A DNA stretch of 64,000 nucleotides from positions 1 to 64,000 of IMG/VR virus record IMGVR_UViG_3300023174_003073; one strand, given 5' to 3'. A program made the translations under genes and the position numbers. This stretch comes from a virus. The stretch's first letter is position 1; each line of letters opens with the position of its first letter. The notes under the pieces are model-generated. The model did not search any database, was not told the DNA's origin, and saw nothing but the letters and a program-made list of their open reading frames with translations. Of the stretch, positions 29,516 to 38,518 are shown in pieces.

Positions 29516-29899
29516 ATGGCTAATCAAACTTTCAAAGTCGCAGGTATTACAGTTCACAACGGTAACGCTAAGGTTCGTTTCACTGATGACATGGTGCGCC
29601 GTGTTAAACAATTCTCTAAAGGTGGTGCTACTCGCATTGACCTGATTGAGTTGCCTAGCGAAATGACTAAGGTCGAGGCACTTACTTATTTGGCTGCTCA
29701 TGCAGACTTCCAAAGTGCTGAGGATCAGGCAACTATCAGTGATGCATTGGCTGATCGTGTGAAAGAGGCAAGCAAGGGCACTGTTAAAGTGCGTACTACT
29801 AAAGCCGCAAAGCCTAGTCTTGATTCTATCAAGGCTCGTGGTAAGAAAGAAGTTACTGCTGAACAAGTGTTAGCAGAAGTCGGTGTCGCAACCGTTTAA
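29516..29899 (+). CDS. Hypothetical protein, 127 aa
   Basis: Start at ATG 29516 (MANQTFKVAG) after AAAGGAATAC. Beta N-half, then an Ala/Lys-rich helical and basic C-terminus. It may bind nucleic acid, judging only by charge. Confidence 0.68.
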   Translation: MANQTFKVAGITVHNGNAKVRFTDDMVRRVKQFSKGGATRIDLIELPSEMTKVEALTYLAAHADFQSAEDQATISDALADRVKEASKGTVKVRTTKAAKPSLDSIKARGKKEVTAEQVLAEVGVATV

Positions 29900-29948
29900 A
29901 CAAACAAGGCGCTACGGCGCCTATCTCCATTTATAACAAGGAAACAAA

Positions 29949-30137
29949 ATGAAATTAAGTGATAAACTTGCTAAGGTTAGTGATAGCCTTACCGTTAATA
30001 TGTACGACAATGGTTTTATGGTTGAAGTATCAGGTCGTGATGAAGAATCTGATTGGAAGAGTGCAAAGATTATGTGCCCTACATTGGAAGAAGTCTTTGC
30101 AGTTATCCGTGAAGCCAGTGAAATGGAACGTGATTAA
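29949..30137 (+). CDS. Hypothetical protein, 62 aa
   Basis: Small alpha/beta protein (MKLSDKLAKVSD). RBS AAGGAAAC. Its stop overlaps the next ATG by one base. Confidence 0.68.
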   Translation: MKLSDKLAKVSDSLTVNMYDNGFMVEVSGRDEESDWKSAKIMCPTLEEVFAVIREASEMERD

Positions 30138-30370
30138 TGGCAACGTATGATAATTGGACCACACTAAGTGAAACGGCAATGCGCCGCCGAAGATTTGATC
30201 CAACAAACAAGACCGATTTGTATGAATTGGCTTACTTTAAGCAAAATCATAAGTGGCGCACTAGTTGCCCGTTTTATTTAGAATGGCCTTTTGAGGATGT
30301 GATTACAATGTGTCATACTAAGTACACCGATCACATGCTAAACAAGTTAGAGATTAAAAACTTTATATAA
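30137..30370 (+). CDS. Hypothetical protein, 77 aa
   Basis: Arg- and Trp-rich (AMRRRRFDPTNK, FYLEWPFED), a type seen in large phages. Last gene of the plus-strand block before a two-way terminator. Confidence 0.7.
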   Translation: MATYDNWTTLSETAMRRRRFDPTNKTDLYELAYFKQNHKWRTSCPFYLEWPFEDVITMCHTKYTDHMLNKLEIKNFI

Positions 30371-30371
30371 T

Positions 30372-30400
30372 AAAAAAGCCCCTAAAGGGGCTTTTTTTTA
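30372..30400. terminator. Bidirectional rho-independent terminator
   Basis: AAAAAAGCCCC-TAAA-GGGGCTTTTTTT separates the plus-strand block from the convergent fibre gene. Confidence 0.9.
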
Positions 30401-32272
30401 TGTTGCTGATGTAATAGTTTCCCAACCACTACCAGTATACACTTTTAATTTATGTGAAGTGTTACTATAATATATCATACCCTCTGTAGGTGATGTAGGG
30501 GCAGTTGACATAGGTGTCAATTTTATAAATGTATTTGCATAGATAGTCTCTGCATTGATTACATTGGCAATTGTATTGCCAGTAACATTAGCAGTGGTTG
30601 CAACAATATTACCTAAAGTACTATCACCTACAACTTTTAATGTACCGGTAACGTTAGCCATTCCACCTACATATAAATTCTCTCCAACACCAACACCACC
30701 TGCAACTCTTAATGCACCAGTTGTGTTAGATGTTGATGTTGTAGTAGTATCAATCTGTACAATGCCTGCGGCAATTTGTACTGCATATGCATTGGTTAAT
30801 GTAACATTGTTACCTGCAATTGGCGCACCTGCAACATACAATGTTGAAGCCTTAGTAGCAGTAACAGCAATGTTACTTGCCGCAATCGTTGGTCTGTTGA
30901 TTACGTTAATTGCGGCACTTGATACTGTACCTGATCCTGCTGTTGTACTATCTGTATATGTTGCAGATGATACAATCAATCCAGTACCACTAGTACCCCA
31001 TGCTGAAGTAGTTTGTGAACCGGACACTTGAAGCGTTGGTGCTATAACTGATGTATTTGCTAAAAGATTGGCACCTGTTATGTTAGCAGAAGTTGTTACA
31101 AAGCCATTGCTAGAAACATTTCCACCACCGCGAATCTTTCCTAGAACAGTAACATTACTTGATAATGTACTTGATACAACTACTGCATTGGAGTTGCCTG
31201 TAATAACAGTGTAATCACCGTTGTAACCTGTAGGGGTAACACCTGATACGTTTATTAGTGAATTTGCAACGAATGGAATTCCATCTTGTGTTGCAAAAAT
31301 TATTGTAAGTTCATTTGTTGGTCCACCGGTACCACTCATTTCAGTGATTGATAAATTGGCACCTAAACTTATACCATTTAATGAGTTCACTATGCCGGTT
31401 GTGACAAAGTTTCCAGCATTAACGTTTCCTGAAATATTGGCAACGGTGTTACTCACGATGTATTCAGCAGTAAGATTGCCTACTAGAGTTATATCATCAG
31501 GTATCTCAATTTCAATTGTACCGGACTCTGTAATCGGTGAATTATTAACAGTTAGTGAATCACTAGTTACATCAACTCTAGTAACAGTTCCGATTGCTCT
31601 CAATGAGGATGATATTGTAATATTACCAGTACTATTGCTAATTTCAATTCCAGTACCTGCATTTATTCGTGTAACACCGGTGTTAGTAATGCTGATGATT
31701 CCGCTATCTATTACTGGACCACCTTCTATTAATAATCCAGAACCTACTGCTTGTACTGCAACACTTGTTACAGTCCCAGCTACAGTTGTGTTTGCAATGC
31801 TAGTAATTCGACCATATGAATCTACTGACATTAATGGATTAATATAATCACCTGCTTCAAATCCAGAACCAGTAGGTATAATCGGTAATTCAACTCTAAT
31901 ATCACCTGCACTAATTATAGGAGAATCTGTTACTGATAACGAAGTACTGAGTATACCAACACTAGTTACACCAACCATGCCCTCAGAACCAGAAGCGGAT
32001 ATTACAACTTCACCTGTTGTTCCGGATAATGTAATCCCGGTACCTGCTGTTAAACTTAAAACACCAGTATTGTTTACTCTCACAACACCGTTGCTATTAT
32101 ATGATGATATTGATATACCATTTCCACTGGTGAATGTATTGTATGGACTAGCGCAAGCAAATAGTGTAGTGAAATTATTTGCAGTTTTATTAAAGGCAGC
32201 AAAAATACTATCAGCACCGGATGCTTGATTTTCTACCCCTACGTTTATTGTTTCTTTTCCTGAAATTGCCAT
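30398..32272 (-). CDS. Repetitive virion fibre/adhesin-like protein
   Basis: 624 aa, rich in Thr, Ser, Gly, Val, Asn and almost free of Cys. Many short repeats such as GTGITLSGTTGEVVIS, NVSSNGFVTTSANITG and TGALRVAGGVGVGENLYVGG, the last typical of tail-fibre and tip-adhesin stems. The C-terminus (MSTAPTSPTEGMIYYSNTS, then KLKVYTGSGWETI) is a motif found at the ends of phage structural proteins. It is probably a trimeric beta-structured fibre. No chaperone domain is visible. Confidence 0.75.
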   Translation of the reverse strand: MAISGKETINVGVENQASGADSIFAAFNKTANNFTTLFACASPYNTFTSGNGISISSYNSNGVVRVNNTGVLSLTAGTGITLSGTTGEVVISASGSEGMVGVTSVGILSTSLSVTDSPIISAGDIRVELPIIPTGSGFEAGDYINPLMSVDSYGRITSIANTTVAGTVTSVAVQAVGSGLLIEGGPVIDSGIISITNTGVTRINAGTGIEISNSTGNITISSSLRAIGTVTRVDVTSDSLTVNNSPITESGTIEIEIPDDITLVGNLTAEYIVSNTVANISGNVNAGNFVTTGIVNSLNGISLGANLSITEMSGTGGPTNELTIIFATQDGIPFVANSLINVSGVTPTGYNGDYTVITGNSNAVVVSSTLSSNVTVLGKIRGGGNVSSNGFVTTSANITGANLLANTSVIAPTLQVSGSQTTSAWGTSGTGLIVSSATYTDSTTAGSGTVSSAAINVINRPTIAASNIAVTATKASTLYVAGAPIAGNNVTLTNAYAVQIAAGIVQIDTTTTSTSNTTGALRVAGGVGVGENLYVGGMANVTGTLKVVGDSTLGNIVATTANVTGNTIANVINAETIYANTFIKLTPMSTAPTSPTEGMIYYSNTSHKLKVYTGSGWETITSAT

Positions 32273-32296
32273 GATAATCCTTATCTAGTATTTATC

Positions 32297-32620
32297 TTAA
32301 ACTGAGAAGGAACTTCCACAGCCGCATGTACTAGATGCTGTGGGGTTTTTAATCCTAAATTCCGACCCCATTAGTTCCTCAACATAGTCAACCTCTACTC
32401 CCTGAAGATATTGAGCCGACATTACGTCAACCAGGACCCTTGAGGAACCTGCTGAAAATTCAAGGTCATCTTCACTTTTACTGTCATCTAACATGAATCC
32501 ATAACTAAACCCCGAACATCCCCCACCCTGCACAAACATGCGTAATTTTAAGTCAGGATTGTTCTCTTCCGCAATAATATCTGCTATTTTGATACTTGCT
32601 GATTCTGTAATTGTTATCAT
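32297..32620 (-). CDS. A-type iron-sulphur carrier (ErpA/IscA family)
   Basis: 107 aa. [11 protein letters not shown] and [11 protein letters not shown] supply the three conserved Cys of A-type carriers that hold and deliver Fe-S clusters. Normal length. It overlaps the second carrier upstream by 4 bp. Clients in the window could include the radical SAM and Rieske enzymes. Confidence 0.9.
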   Translation of the reverse strand: MITITESASIKIADIIAEENNPDLKLRMFVQGGGCSGFSYGFMLDDSKSEDDLEFSAGSSRVLVDVMSAQYLQGVEVDYVEELMGSEFRIKNPTASSTCGCGSSFSV

Positions 32621-32940
32621 ACTCTAAAACTTTCTCCGCATCCACAGCGGTCACGTTCATTGGGGTTTATAAACTCAAACCCCTCATTTAATCCTTTTTT
32701 AACATAATCTATAGTCATTCCTTCTAAGTATACATTATGTTTTTTATCTACTATTACACAAAAGTTAGGTTGGGCATAATTGATAGTAGTAGAATCATCA
32801 ATATATTCGTCAATATATTCTAATACATAGGCAAGACCGCTACAACCGGTTGTTTTTACCCCTAGTTTTATTCCTGCATAGCCTTTGAGTTCAGTTAATT
32901 TTTGTATCTTATCTTTGGCCTGTGGAGTAACTGATATCAT
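32617..32940 (-). CDS. A-type iron-sulphur carrier, second copy
   Basis: 107 aa. [13 protein letters not shown] and [11 protein letters not shown] give the Cys-(x)n-CGC pattern. It diverges from its neighbour and is closer to IscA/HesB in layout. The two may form a heterodimer. Overlaps the fusion protein upstream by 4 bp. Confidence 0.9.
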   Translation of the reverse strand: MISVTPQAKDKIQKLTELKGYAGIKLGVKTTGCSGLAYVLEYIDEYIDDSTTINYAQPNFCVIVDKKHNVYLEGMTIDYVKKGLNEGFEFINPNERDRCGCGESFRV

Positions 32941-35051
32941 AGTACGGCTAAATATTCTTTAAATTTTTTATGACGCTGTTTTACAACATTCGTTGGTTCA
33001 TTGGCATTGATAGCCTTTACAACTTCAGTAGTGTTATTGAAGTTACTAACATTAGGTCTTACTTGATTCTTCCAAAACCATAATGCAATCTTAGCACCAA
33101 CATCTAACCTACTTGCTAATTCAGGATTCTTTACTAATCTATCATCACCAAATATTTGCTGACTTGCTCTGGTATAGTTGTCACGTCCGGTCAACTGAAT
33201 AAAACCACGACCCTTAAATAGTTCCCCATCACCTTTGACTTTATTACCTAATCGTTTTGCTAGTCTAGATTTTTCGTATTTAGCAAATTGTTTTTTACTG
33301 CCCACTTCTTTCATCTTAGAGAAGTCCCAGCTTTCATGTCTAGTCTGTGCCATGAATTGTGCTAGTTCTGAGCCTTTGAGTCCTGCAGCCTTGGCAGCAG
33401 TTTGTAATGCCGCTTCTGCATCACTGTTGTTACTTAGTAATGTAACACCTTCATCTTCTTTGTCATGTGAGAACTTTGGTATCATTGATGAGATTTTATC
33501 TTTCAATGACGGCTCCGGCTTTGCAACTTTAGCAGGCTCTTGCTTAAGAGTAGGCTTTACAGTTGCAGGCATTTTACTAATAGGTTTAGAATAATCAGGT
33601 ACTAGAACTTTTTGTCCTATTTCTAACTTAGTGTTGCGATCCATCTTGTTTAGTTTGTATATCTCTTTTGGATCTGCACCCGTCTGTCTTGCTATACTAT
33701 AAATTGTATCACCTGGTTCAACTATTTGATGAACCATTTGAGGACCTTTAGCCTGAGCACCCATTGCCATAGCACCTGCCATAGCACCTGTTGCTAGTGC
33801 AGATCTCCAATCTTCTTCTAAATCATCTTCCATTATACCAGCAATGCCAGTACCAATACCTGCACTTGCTAGTGTATACTTAATTGTGTCACTCCAACTC
33901 TTTCCATTGATTCTAGACACTACAGTTGGAATCACGGTATTCAATATTGCTTGCAATGCCAAGTTAGTTTGTGCAGGAGTCAATCCCATTTTCTGTGCTG
34001 AACTTAATACACCACCGGCAAGTAATGCACCGATTGTTGTAACAACACCACCTTGAACATATGGGCTTTGTTTTGCTTGTTTAAAAATATCTAGTATCTT
34101 TGATTTGACGGTGGGGTCACTGACCTGACTTAACATCTCTTTTGCAGTACCAACATAGTTGTCAACTGGTTCTTTGCTGATATGTCCGGCATGTTGATAG
34201 AAATCTAATATTGCATTTGCTATTGGATCTTTTAATTTGTCATCACCTTCCGCCACACCTTGCTTTATCCTAGACAATTCGTATATAACTATGTCACCGT
34301 TGTCGGCACGGAAAGCCCTATATCCTAACGCTTTGGAATAACGTTGTACAAGTCTATCGTACAATTTAGCACGGCTTTCTGGATTTGGTTGAGGCTGGTC
34401 AGGCTCATAATATATTGTTGGATCAGTTGCTTTACTAGCTGAGAAACTTAGTTTTTGTGGTTTGTATTTTTTGATGTATTTTTGTATGGCATCCAACACC
34501 GTGGCAAAAATTCGTTGTGCATCGCCCTCGCCTGTGACTTCTTGGCTGTTGTTTCTATAAAACTCAACTTGTACAACTTCTTCACCTTCGTCACCTTGTT
34601 GATTGTTGAACATGATACTTAGATTAGTGCCATCTGGTAATTTTGTGTTTAGGTCAACGTCACCGTAATCGCTTTTCTCCCACTTACCCTTATAAGGATT
34701 GTCAAAGGCTTCCCAAATACGAACATCTTCTCCACGATGTTTATTCCAAAAGCCTGCACCTGCATCAGTTTGGTCATAGCTACGATGTATCTCGTAACCT
34801 TTGCTTTTTGCATAATCATACATTATTCTAGCAATACCTTGACCTTGGTATCTTTCATCAACTTTTAAGTCTTGTGGATCTAGTTCATTGTTGTCGCCAA
34901 TATTAAAGGCAACAGAACCCAATATATTATTACCCCAATCATCAAGTGCATTGATGACTAATACATGACCATTCTTAACCATCTCAATGGTCATGCCCTC
35001 AAAATCTTCTCGGGTTGTTTTGGCTTCTGTGATAAATTCATATGCTCTCAT
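32937..35051 (-). CDS. GNAT-LysM-lysozyme fusion with packaging-like tag
   Basis: 704 aa. Residues 1-11 (MRAYEFITEAK) resemble the T4 capsid-targeting sequence. Residues ~12-110 are a GNAT acetyltransferase (DERYQGQGIARIMYDYAK binds acetyl-CoA). A helical, Ala/Gly-rich middle follows. Around 440-495 is a LysM peptidoglycan-binding domain (VEPGDTIYSIARQTG...YKLNKMD). The C-terminal ~150 residues are GH19-like lysozyme (ARHES-type MAQTRHESWDF, GRGFIQLTGRDNY). It would be carried in the virion and digest cell wall. No signal peptide. Overlaps SOD and carrier genes by 4 bp. Confidence 0.85.
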   Translation of the reverse strand: MRAYEFITEAKTTREDFEGMTIEMVKNGHVLVINALDDWGNNILGSVAFNIGDNNELDPQDLKVDERYQGQGIARIMYDYAKSKGYEIHRSYDQTDAGAGFWNKHRGEDVRIWEAFDNPYKGKWEKSDYGDVDLNTKLPDGTNLSIMFNNQQGDEGEEVVQVEFYRNNSQEVTGEGDAQRIFATVLDAIQKYIKKYKPQKLSFSASKATDPTIYYEPDQPQPNPESRAKLYDRLVQRYSKALGYRAFRADNGDIVIYELSRIKQGVAEGDDKLKDPIANAILDFYQHAGHISKEPVDNYVGTAKEMLSQVSDPTVKSKILDIFKQAKQSPYVQGGVVTTIGALLAGGVLSSAQKMGLTPAQTNLALQAILNTVIPTVVSRINGKSWSDTIKYTLASAGIGTGIAGIMEDDLEEDWRSALATGAMAGAMAMGAQAKGPQMVHQIVEPGDTIYSIARQTGADPKEIYKLNKMDRNTKLEIGQKVLVPDYSKPISKMPATVKPTLKQEPAKVAKPEPSLKDKISSMIPKFSHDKEDEGVTLLSNNSDAEAALQTAAKAAGLKGSELAQFMAQTRHESWDFSKMKEVGSKKQFAKYEKSRLAKRLGNKVKGDGELFKGRGFIQLTGRDNYTRASQQIFGDDRLVKNPELASRLDVGAKIALWFWKNQVRPNVSNFNNTTEVVKAINANEPTNVVKQRHKKFKEYLAVL

Positions 35052-35638
35052 AAATTCTTACCCCAGCGTGTATTGATATGACTCCAGTTCATTATCTTCC
35101 AAGTATTTTCTAAGTATTCTTTTTTATTAGGACCGTAGTCTAAAAAATATGCATGTTCCCACCAGTCAACTAATATAAGAATATCGTCACGAACCTCGTG
35201 GTTTGCAATAGTCTTTATCTCACCGTCATAACTCATGTAAATCCAACCACTACCTTGTATCTTCATGGCTTCTTGTTTGAATTGTTCTTTAAAATCTCTC
35301 CACCAAGTATACTTGCGTTTAATGATTCCTAACACAGGTCCGTTGGGTGTGTTATCTTCTTGTATCTTACGAAATTGACTGAAATAAATGTTGTGCAGGA
35401 AAGCCCCTGCATAGTTGAAATCTTTATCACCTTCACCCTTGTTGTATCGGGTAGCGTATCCATGGGCTAAATCCCCATAGTGATAATCCATTGTCTTTTT
35501 ACTAAGTACTGGATTTAGGCTGGAAAGGTCGTAGGATAGATTGTCTATCTCTAGCTTTTTTGTGCGGGATTCGTTGATTCTCTCTACAATGTCATACATA
35601 GTAGAGTATTTATCGCAACTTAGACTTGTGTTAGCCAT
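35048..35638 (-). CDS. Iron/manganese superoxide dismutase
   Basis: 196 aa. All four metal ligands are in place: His in MDYHYGDLAHGY, His in AFLHNIYF, and Asp plus His in VDWWEHAYFLDY. GSGWIYMSYDG matches GsGWawL. Converts superoxide to oxygen and peroxide, which the phage rubrerythrin could then remove. No signal peptide, so cytoplasmic unless packaged. Its stop overlaps the ATG of the tagged lysozyme. A terminator-flanked gene lies upstream. Confidence 0.9.
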   Translation of the reverse strand: MANTSLSCDKYSTMYDIVERINESRTKKLEIDNLSYDLSSLNPVLSKKTMDYHYGDLAHGYATRYNKGEGDKDFNYAGAFLHNIYFSQFRKIQEDNTPNGPVLGIIKRKYTWWRDFKEQFKQEAMKIQGSGWIYMSYDGEIKTIANHEVRDDILILVDWWEHAYFLDYGPNKKEYLENTWKIMNWSHINTRWGKNL

Positions 35639-35640
35639 TA

Positions 35641-35665
35641 AAAAAGAGCCCCGAAAGGCTCTTTT
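35641..35665 (-). terminator. Rho-independent terminator
   Basis: AAGAGCC/GGCTCTT hairpin with T-run on the minus strand, ending the Ala-rich gene. Confidence 0.8.
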
Positions 35666-35705
35666 ACTTAGAAAAATCTATTAAACCAGCGTTTAATGCC
35701 GGAGA

Positions 35706-36353
35706 TTAGTTTCCCAATAAGCTGTCTAATTTAGAATCAACTGCATTCAAACGTGCCTCAATTGCATCTAATGCTGGGTCAGCAGGTGTGGCTACTGCAT
35801 CAGCAATTTGTTGTTGTACTTCTGGAGTAACTGCATCAACACCTGTTGCTGTTGCAACTACTTCAGCTACTGCGGCAACTACTTCAGCTACTGCCTCTGG
35901 AGCCGGAGCTGGCATATCAGCAACTGCTTCTACGATAGCGGCTGTCATTGCTACTGGATCTAATACAATTTGTGGCTCTGCTGTAACAACTGCAACAACA
36001 GCGGCTGTAACCATATCAGCAACTTCAGGATTGATAATAGCATCTGCTTCATGTAGATCAGCAACCACATCTGTTACTATAGCGGCTGCTTCTGGGATAT
36101 CAGCACTTGGGGAAAATACGATTACATCTTCAACTGCTACTGGAGCTTCATCTGCTGGAGAATAAACAATAGCGTCAATATGACTTTCAGTTTTTGCAGT
36201 CATCATATGGTCGATGTGTGCTTCAACTACTGATAATCTTGCATCTAATTCTTCAATGCTTGTGGCATTGTCTGTGTTAACTGATGTTCCAGTTAGTGTT
36301 GCTAATTTGGCTTCAACAGCTACCAATCTTACTGCTAGGTCTTCTAATCTCAT
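35706..36353 (-). CDS. Low-complexity Ala/Val-rich protein with coiled ends
   Basis: 215 aa. Both ends are leucine-zipper-like (RLVAVEAKLATLTG near the start, IEARLNAVDSKLDSLLGN at the end). Between them is a long acidic Ala/Val/Glu/Pro tract such as VAEVVAAVAEVVATA. No family recognised; probably an oligomeric rod or linker. RBS AAAGGAAA. Flanked by a terminator downstream. Confidence 0.7.
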   Translation of the reverse strand: MRLEDLAVRLVAVEAKLATLTGTSVNTDNATSIEELDARLSVVEAHIDHMMTAKTESHIDAIVYSPADEAPVAVEDVIVFSPSADIPEAAAIVTDVVADLHEADAIINPEVADMVTAAVVAVVTAEPQIVLDPVAMTAAIVEAVADMPAPAPEAVAEVVAAVAEVVATATGVDAVTPEVQQQIADAVATPADPALDAIEARLNAVDSKLDSLLGN

Positions 36354-36446
36354 GGGAATTTCCTTTAAGGTTTTTATCTGTGTGTGTCACCATGACACAT
36401 AAGTATTTAATTACTATTCCATGAATATTGCGTGACAAGTAGAGTA

Positions 36447-37166
36447 TCAGCTCCAATACTTAGATGAGTCTAAACTATCCCAATATTGCTTATTATTGCG
36501 GTTTACAAAGTTCTTAACAAGATACGTAGCCATCCCAAAATATCCCATCTTTTTGAATCTACGACTATCTTGTCCAAAATAATGTTTAATTATTCTAAAT
36601 TTTCTCGGGCTGTATTTGCGAGATAAGAAATAGTCCTCTGAAGTTGACATCTTTTCAGGGAAACCGCCAAATTCTTCAAATCTGTCTCTGCGTGTTAGCA
36701 TGAAAGCACCAACCGCAAATGGACTAAAATGCTTTAAAATTTTATTGATACCATTGAACATAGCAAATCCAATAGTAGCACGTTTGTCACGGTCATAGCA
36801 TTTGATGTTTAATCCGATCAAATCTAAGTTCTTTGATTCCATTTCAGCTACTGCGTCACGGATAACAGTCTCTTTAAAGAAACGAACATCAGCATCAATG
36901 AACAATATGTAGGGTGTAGTTACTAGTTTGGCTCCGTTATTTTTAGCAACACTAACAGGTCCGCCGTCAATGATTTCAACATTTAAGTTACCCTTCATTA
37001 CCTGTATAACTTCTCTAGTGTTGTCTGTAGAACAATCTGCAATAATGACTCTGGTATCTTCTATATCTTGACCACGTAGATGCATCAATAGATGTACTAT
37101 ATAGTTTTCTTCATTCTTACAGGGAACAACAATTGTAATTTTATCACTTAGTTTTGTTTTTTGCAT
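36447..37166 (-). CDS. Family 2 glycosyltransferase
   Basis: 239 aa. TIVVPCKNEENYIVHLL is the GT-A nucleotide-binding start, IIADCSTDNT the second strand, and FIDADVRF the DxD metal motif. The length is that of a simple GT2 domain with no membrane span. It could modify surface polysaccharide, DNA or virion proteins. The acceptor is unknown. Confidence 0.85.
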   Translation of the reverse strand: MQKTKLSDKITIVVPCKNEENYIVHLLMHLRGQDIEDTRVIIADCSTDNTREVIQVMKGNLNVEIIDGGPVSVAKNNGAKLVTTPYILFIDADVRFFKETVIRDAVAEMESKNLDLIGLNIKCYDRDKRATIGFAMFNGINKILKHFSPFAVGAFMLTRRDRFEEFGGFPEKMSTSEDYFLSRKYSPRKFRIIKHYFGQDSRRFKKMGYFGMATYLVKNFVNRNNKQYWDSLDSSKYWS

Positions 37167-37226
37167 TCTGCTATCACCTTAAAACTTTTAAACTTCAAAT
37201 CGTATTTAACTGTTAATAATGCTTGC

Positions 37227-38072
37227 TCACAACTTTGTTGATTTGGAAACGTTAGTTCTATTCTTCCTGGTTGATCCTGCGGGTTGTTCGTGTGTACTGC
37301 TATCAATATCATTATCCACATTGTCACTCTCCTTAATCCAAGTAACTATTTCCCAACGACCATCGTGGTGTTCGACCAATGCTGTGCAACTCTCTACCCA
37401 ATCACCATCATTCATGTAAGTAACACCATCAATTTCTTTTATCTCAGCGTGATGTATATGTCCACAAATCACACCGTCGAATCCACGCTTCTTACAATAT
37501 TTGGCTAAGTTTTCTTCAAACTTAAAAATAAAATCTACTGCTTTTTTGACCCTGTGCTTAAGGAAACGGCTAAGGCTAAAGTACCCAAAACCAAACCGAT
37601 GACGTATCCAATTAAACTTGCTATTGAGGCTAAGTATGAAATCATATGCTTTATCTCCTAAAAATGATAACCATGGAGCTAATCTTGTTATGCCATCAAA
37701 CATGTCTCCGTGTACAACTAGATAGTGTTTACCATCTGCGCCAATATGTTCTATTTGATTGTGTATTTCTATTAAGCCAAAGCTGAAACCATATGGTATC
37801 ATTGGTCTTAAGAATTCATCGTGATTGCCTGCAATGAATATTACTTTGGTGCCACGCTTGGCATGACCTAATACTCTGCGTACTACGTTGGTATGCGATT
37901 GTTTCCAACGCCATTTGTTTTGTTGTATCTTCCATGCATCTATGATATCGCCTACAAGATATAGTGTATCACATGAATTGTGTTTGAGGAAGTTATTTAA
38001 TTTCTCTGCTTGAGAATCTTTTGTACCTAAGTGTACATCACTTATAAAGATAGAGCGATAAGTCTTTAGCAT
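37227..38072 (-). CDS. LpxH-like UDP-diacylglucosamine hydrolase family protein
   Basis: 281 aa. FISDVHLGTKDSQ, LVGDIIDAWK, AGNHDEF, VHGDMFD and CGHIHHAEI form the full metallophosphoesterase set, with the layout of LpxH-family enzymes that cleave UDP-2,3-diacylglucosamine in lipid A synthesis. A tail beyond residue 255 is Ser/Asn-rich and probably disordered. If active, it could affect host lipopolysaccharide. Near a glycosyltransferase. Confidence 0.78.
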   Translation of the reverse strand: MLKTYRSIFISDVHLGTKDSQAEKLNNFLKHNSCDTLYLVGDIIDAWKIQQNKWRWKQSHTNVVRRVLGHAKRGTKVIFIAGNHDEFLRPMIPYGFSFGLIEIHNQIEHIGADGKHYLVVHGDMFDGITRLAPWLSFLGDKAYDFILSLNSKFNWIRHRFGFGYFSLSRFLKHRVKKAVDFIFKFEENLAKYCKKRGFDGVICGHIHHAEIKEIDGVTYMNDGDWVESCTALVEHHDGRWEIVTWIKESDNVDNDIDSSTHEQPAGSTRKNRTNVSKSTKL

Positions 38073-38116
38073 AAGCTAGTATTTATCGCCCCATCTATTA
38101 CAGTATTGTTACAATA

Positions 38117-38275
38117 CTATATATTTACTACCGTCCATTTTGCATCAAATGGTTTGCCTTCGGCGCGGTGCTTTAGTATCTTACGAAATTCTTCTAGGCG
38201 AAGTTTCATAATTGCATCTTCATCGTGTCGGACGCAAGCCTGATACAACTTAGAAACTAATTTCTTTTGTTTCAT
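38117..38275 (-). CDS. Small basic protein, 52 aa
   Basis: Too short for many gene callers but has a strong AAGGAGGAAC ribosome site before ATG 38275. Lys/Arg-rich helix ([20 protein letters not shown]). Follows the IF-1 gene in the same direction. No family recognised. Confidence 0.65.
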   Translation of the reverse strand: MKQKKLVSKLYQACVRHDEDAIMKLRLEEFRKILKHRAEGKPFDAKWTVVNI

Positions 38276-38302
38276 GGCGAGTTCCTCCTTGACTAGTATT
38301 TA

Positions 38303-38518
38303 TTATCGGCGTCGTGTAATACGACCTTTAGTTAAGTCATAGGGGCTGAATTCAACTTCTACAGTGTCGCCCAACAATATTTTAATATCATGCTTACGCA
38401 TACGGCCGCTGATGTATCCCATGATAATGGATCCAGCTTCCATTTCTACTTTGAACATGGCATTGGGTAGTACATCTACTACCTTGCCGTCCATCTTAAT
38501 ACCCTCTTCTTTTGCCAT
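38303..38518 (-). CDS. infA: Translation initiation factor IF-1
   Basis: 71 aa, the normal bacterial length. [34 protein letters not shown] and [16 protein letters not shown] cover the OB fold and its rRNA-binding basic residues. IF-1 occupies the A site of the 30S subunit during initiation. With phage initiator tRNA and bS21 it suggests modification of host translation initiation. It directly abuts the gene upstream. Confidence 0.95.
   Translation of the reverse strand: MAKEEGIKMDGKVVDVLPNAMFKVEMEAGSIIMGYISGRMRKHDIKILLGDTVEVEFSPYDLTKGRITRRR

Noticed and set aside
29907-29922. AGGCGC-TACG-GCGCCT as a terminator
   Set aside because: Good hairpin but no following T-run; it may be only an intergenic hairpin.
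30555-32228. Several long plus-strand frames opposite the fibre gene
   Set aside because: They arise from the repetitive Val/Thr codons of the fibre gene; no ribosome sites and protein composition is unnatural.
35788-36165. 125-codon Ala/Thr/Ser frame opposite the Ala-rich gene
   Set aside because: Shadow of a low-complexity coding region on the other strand.
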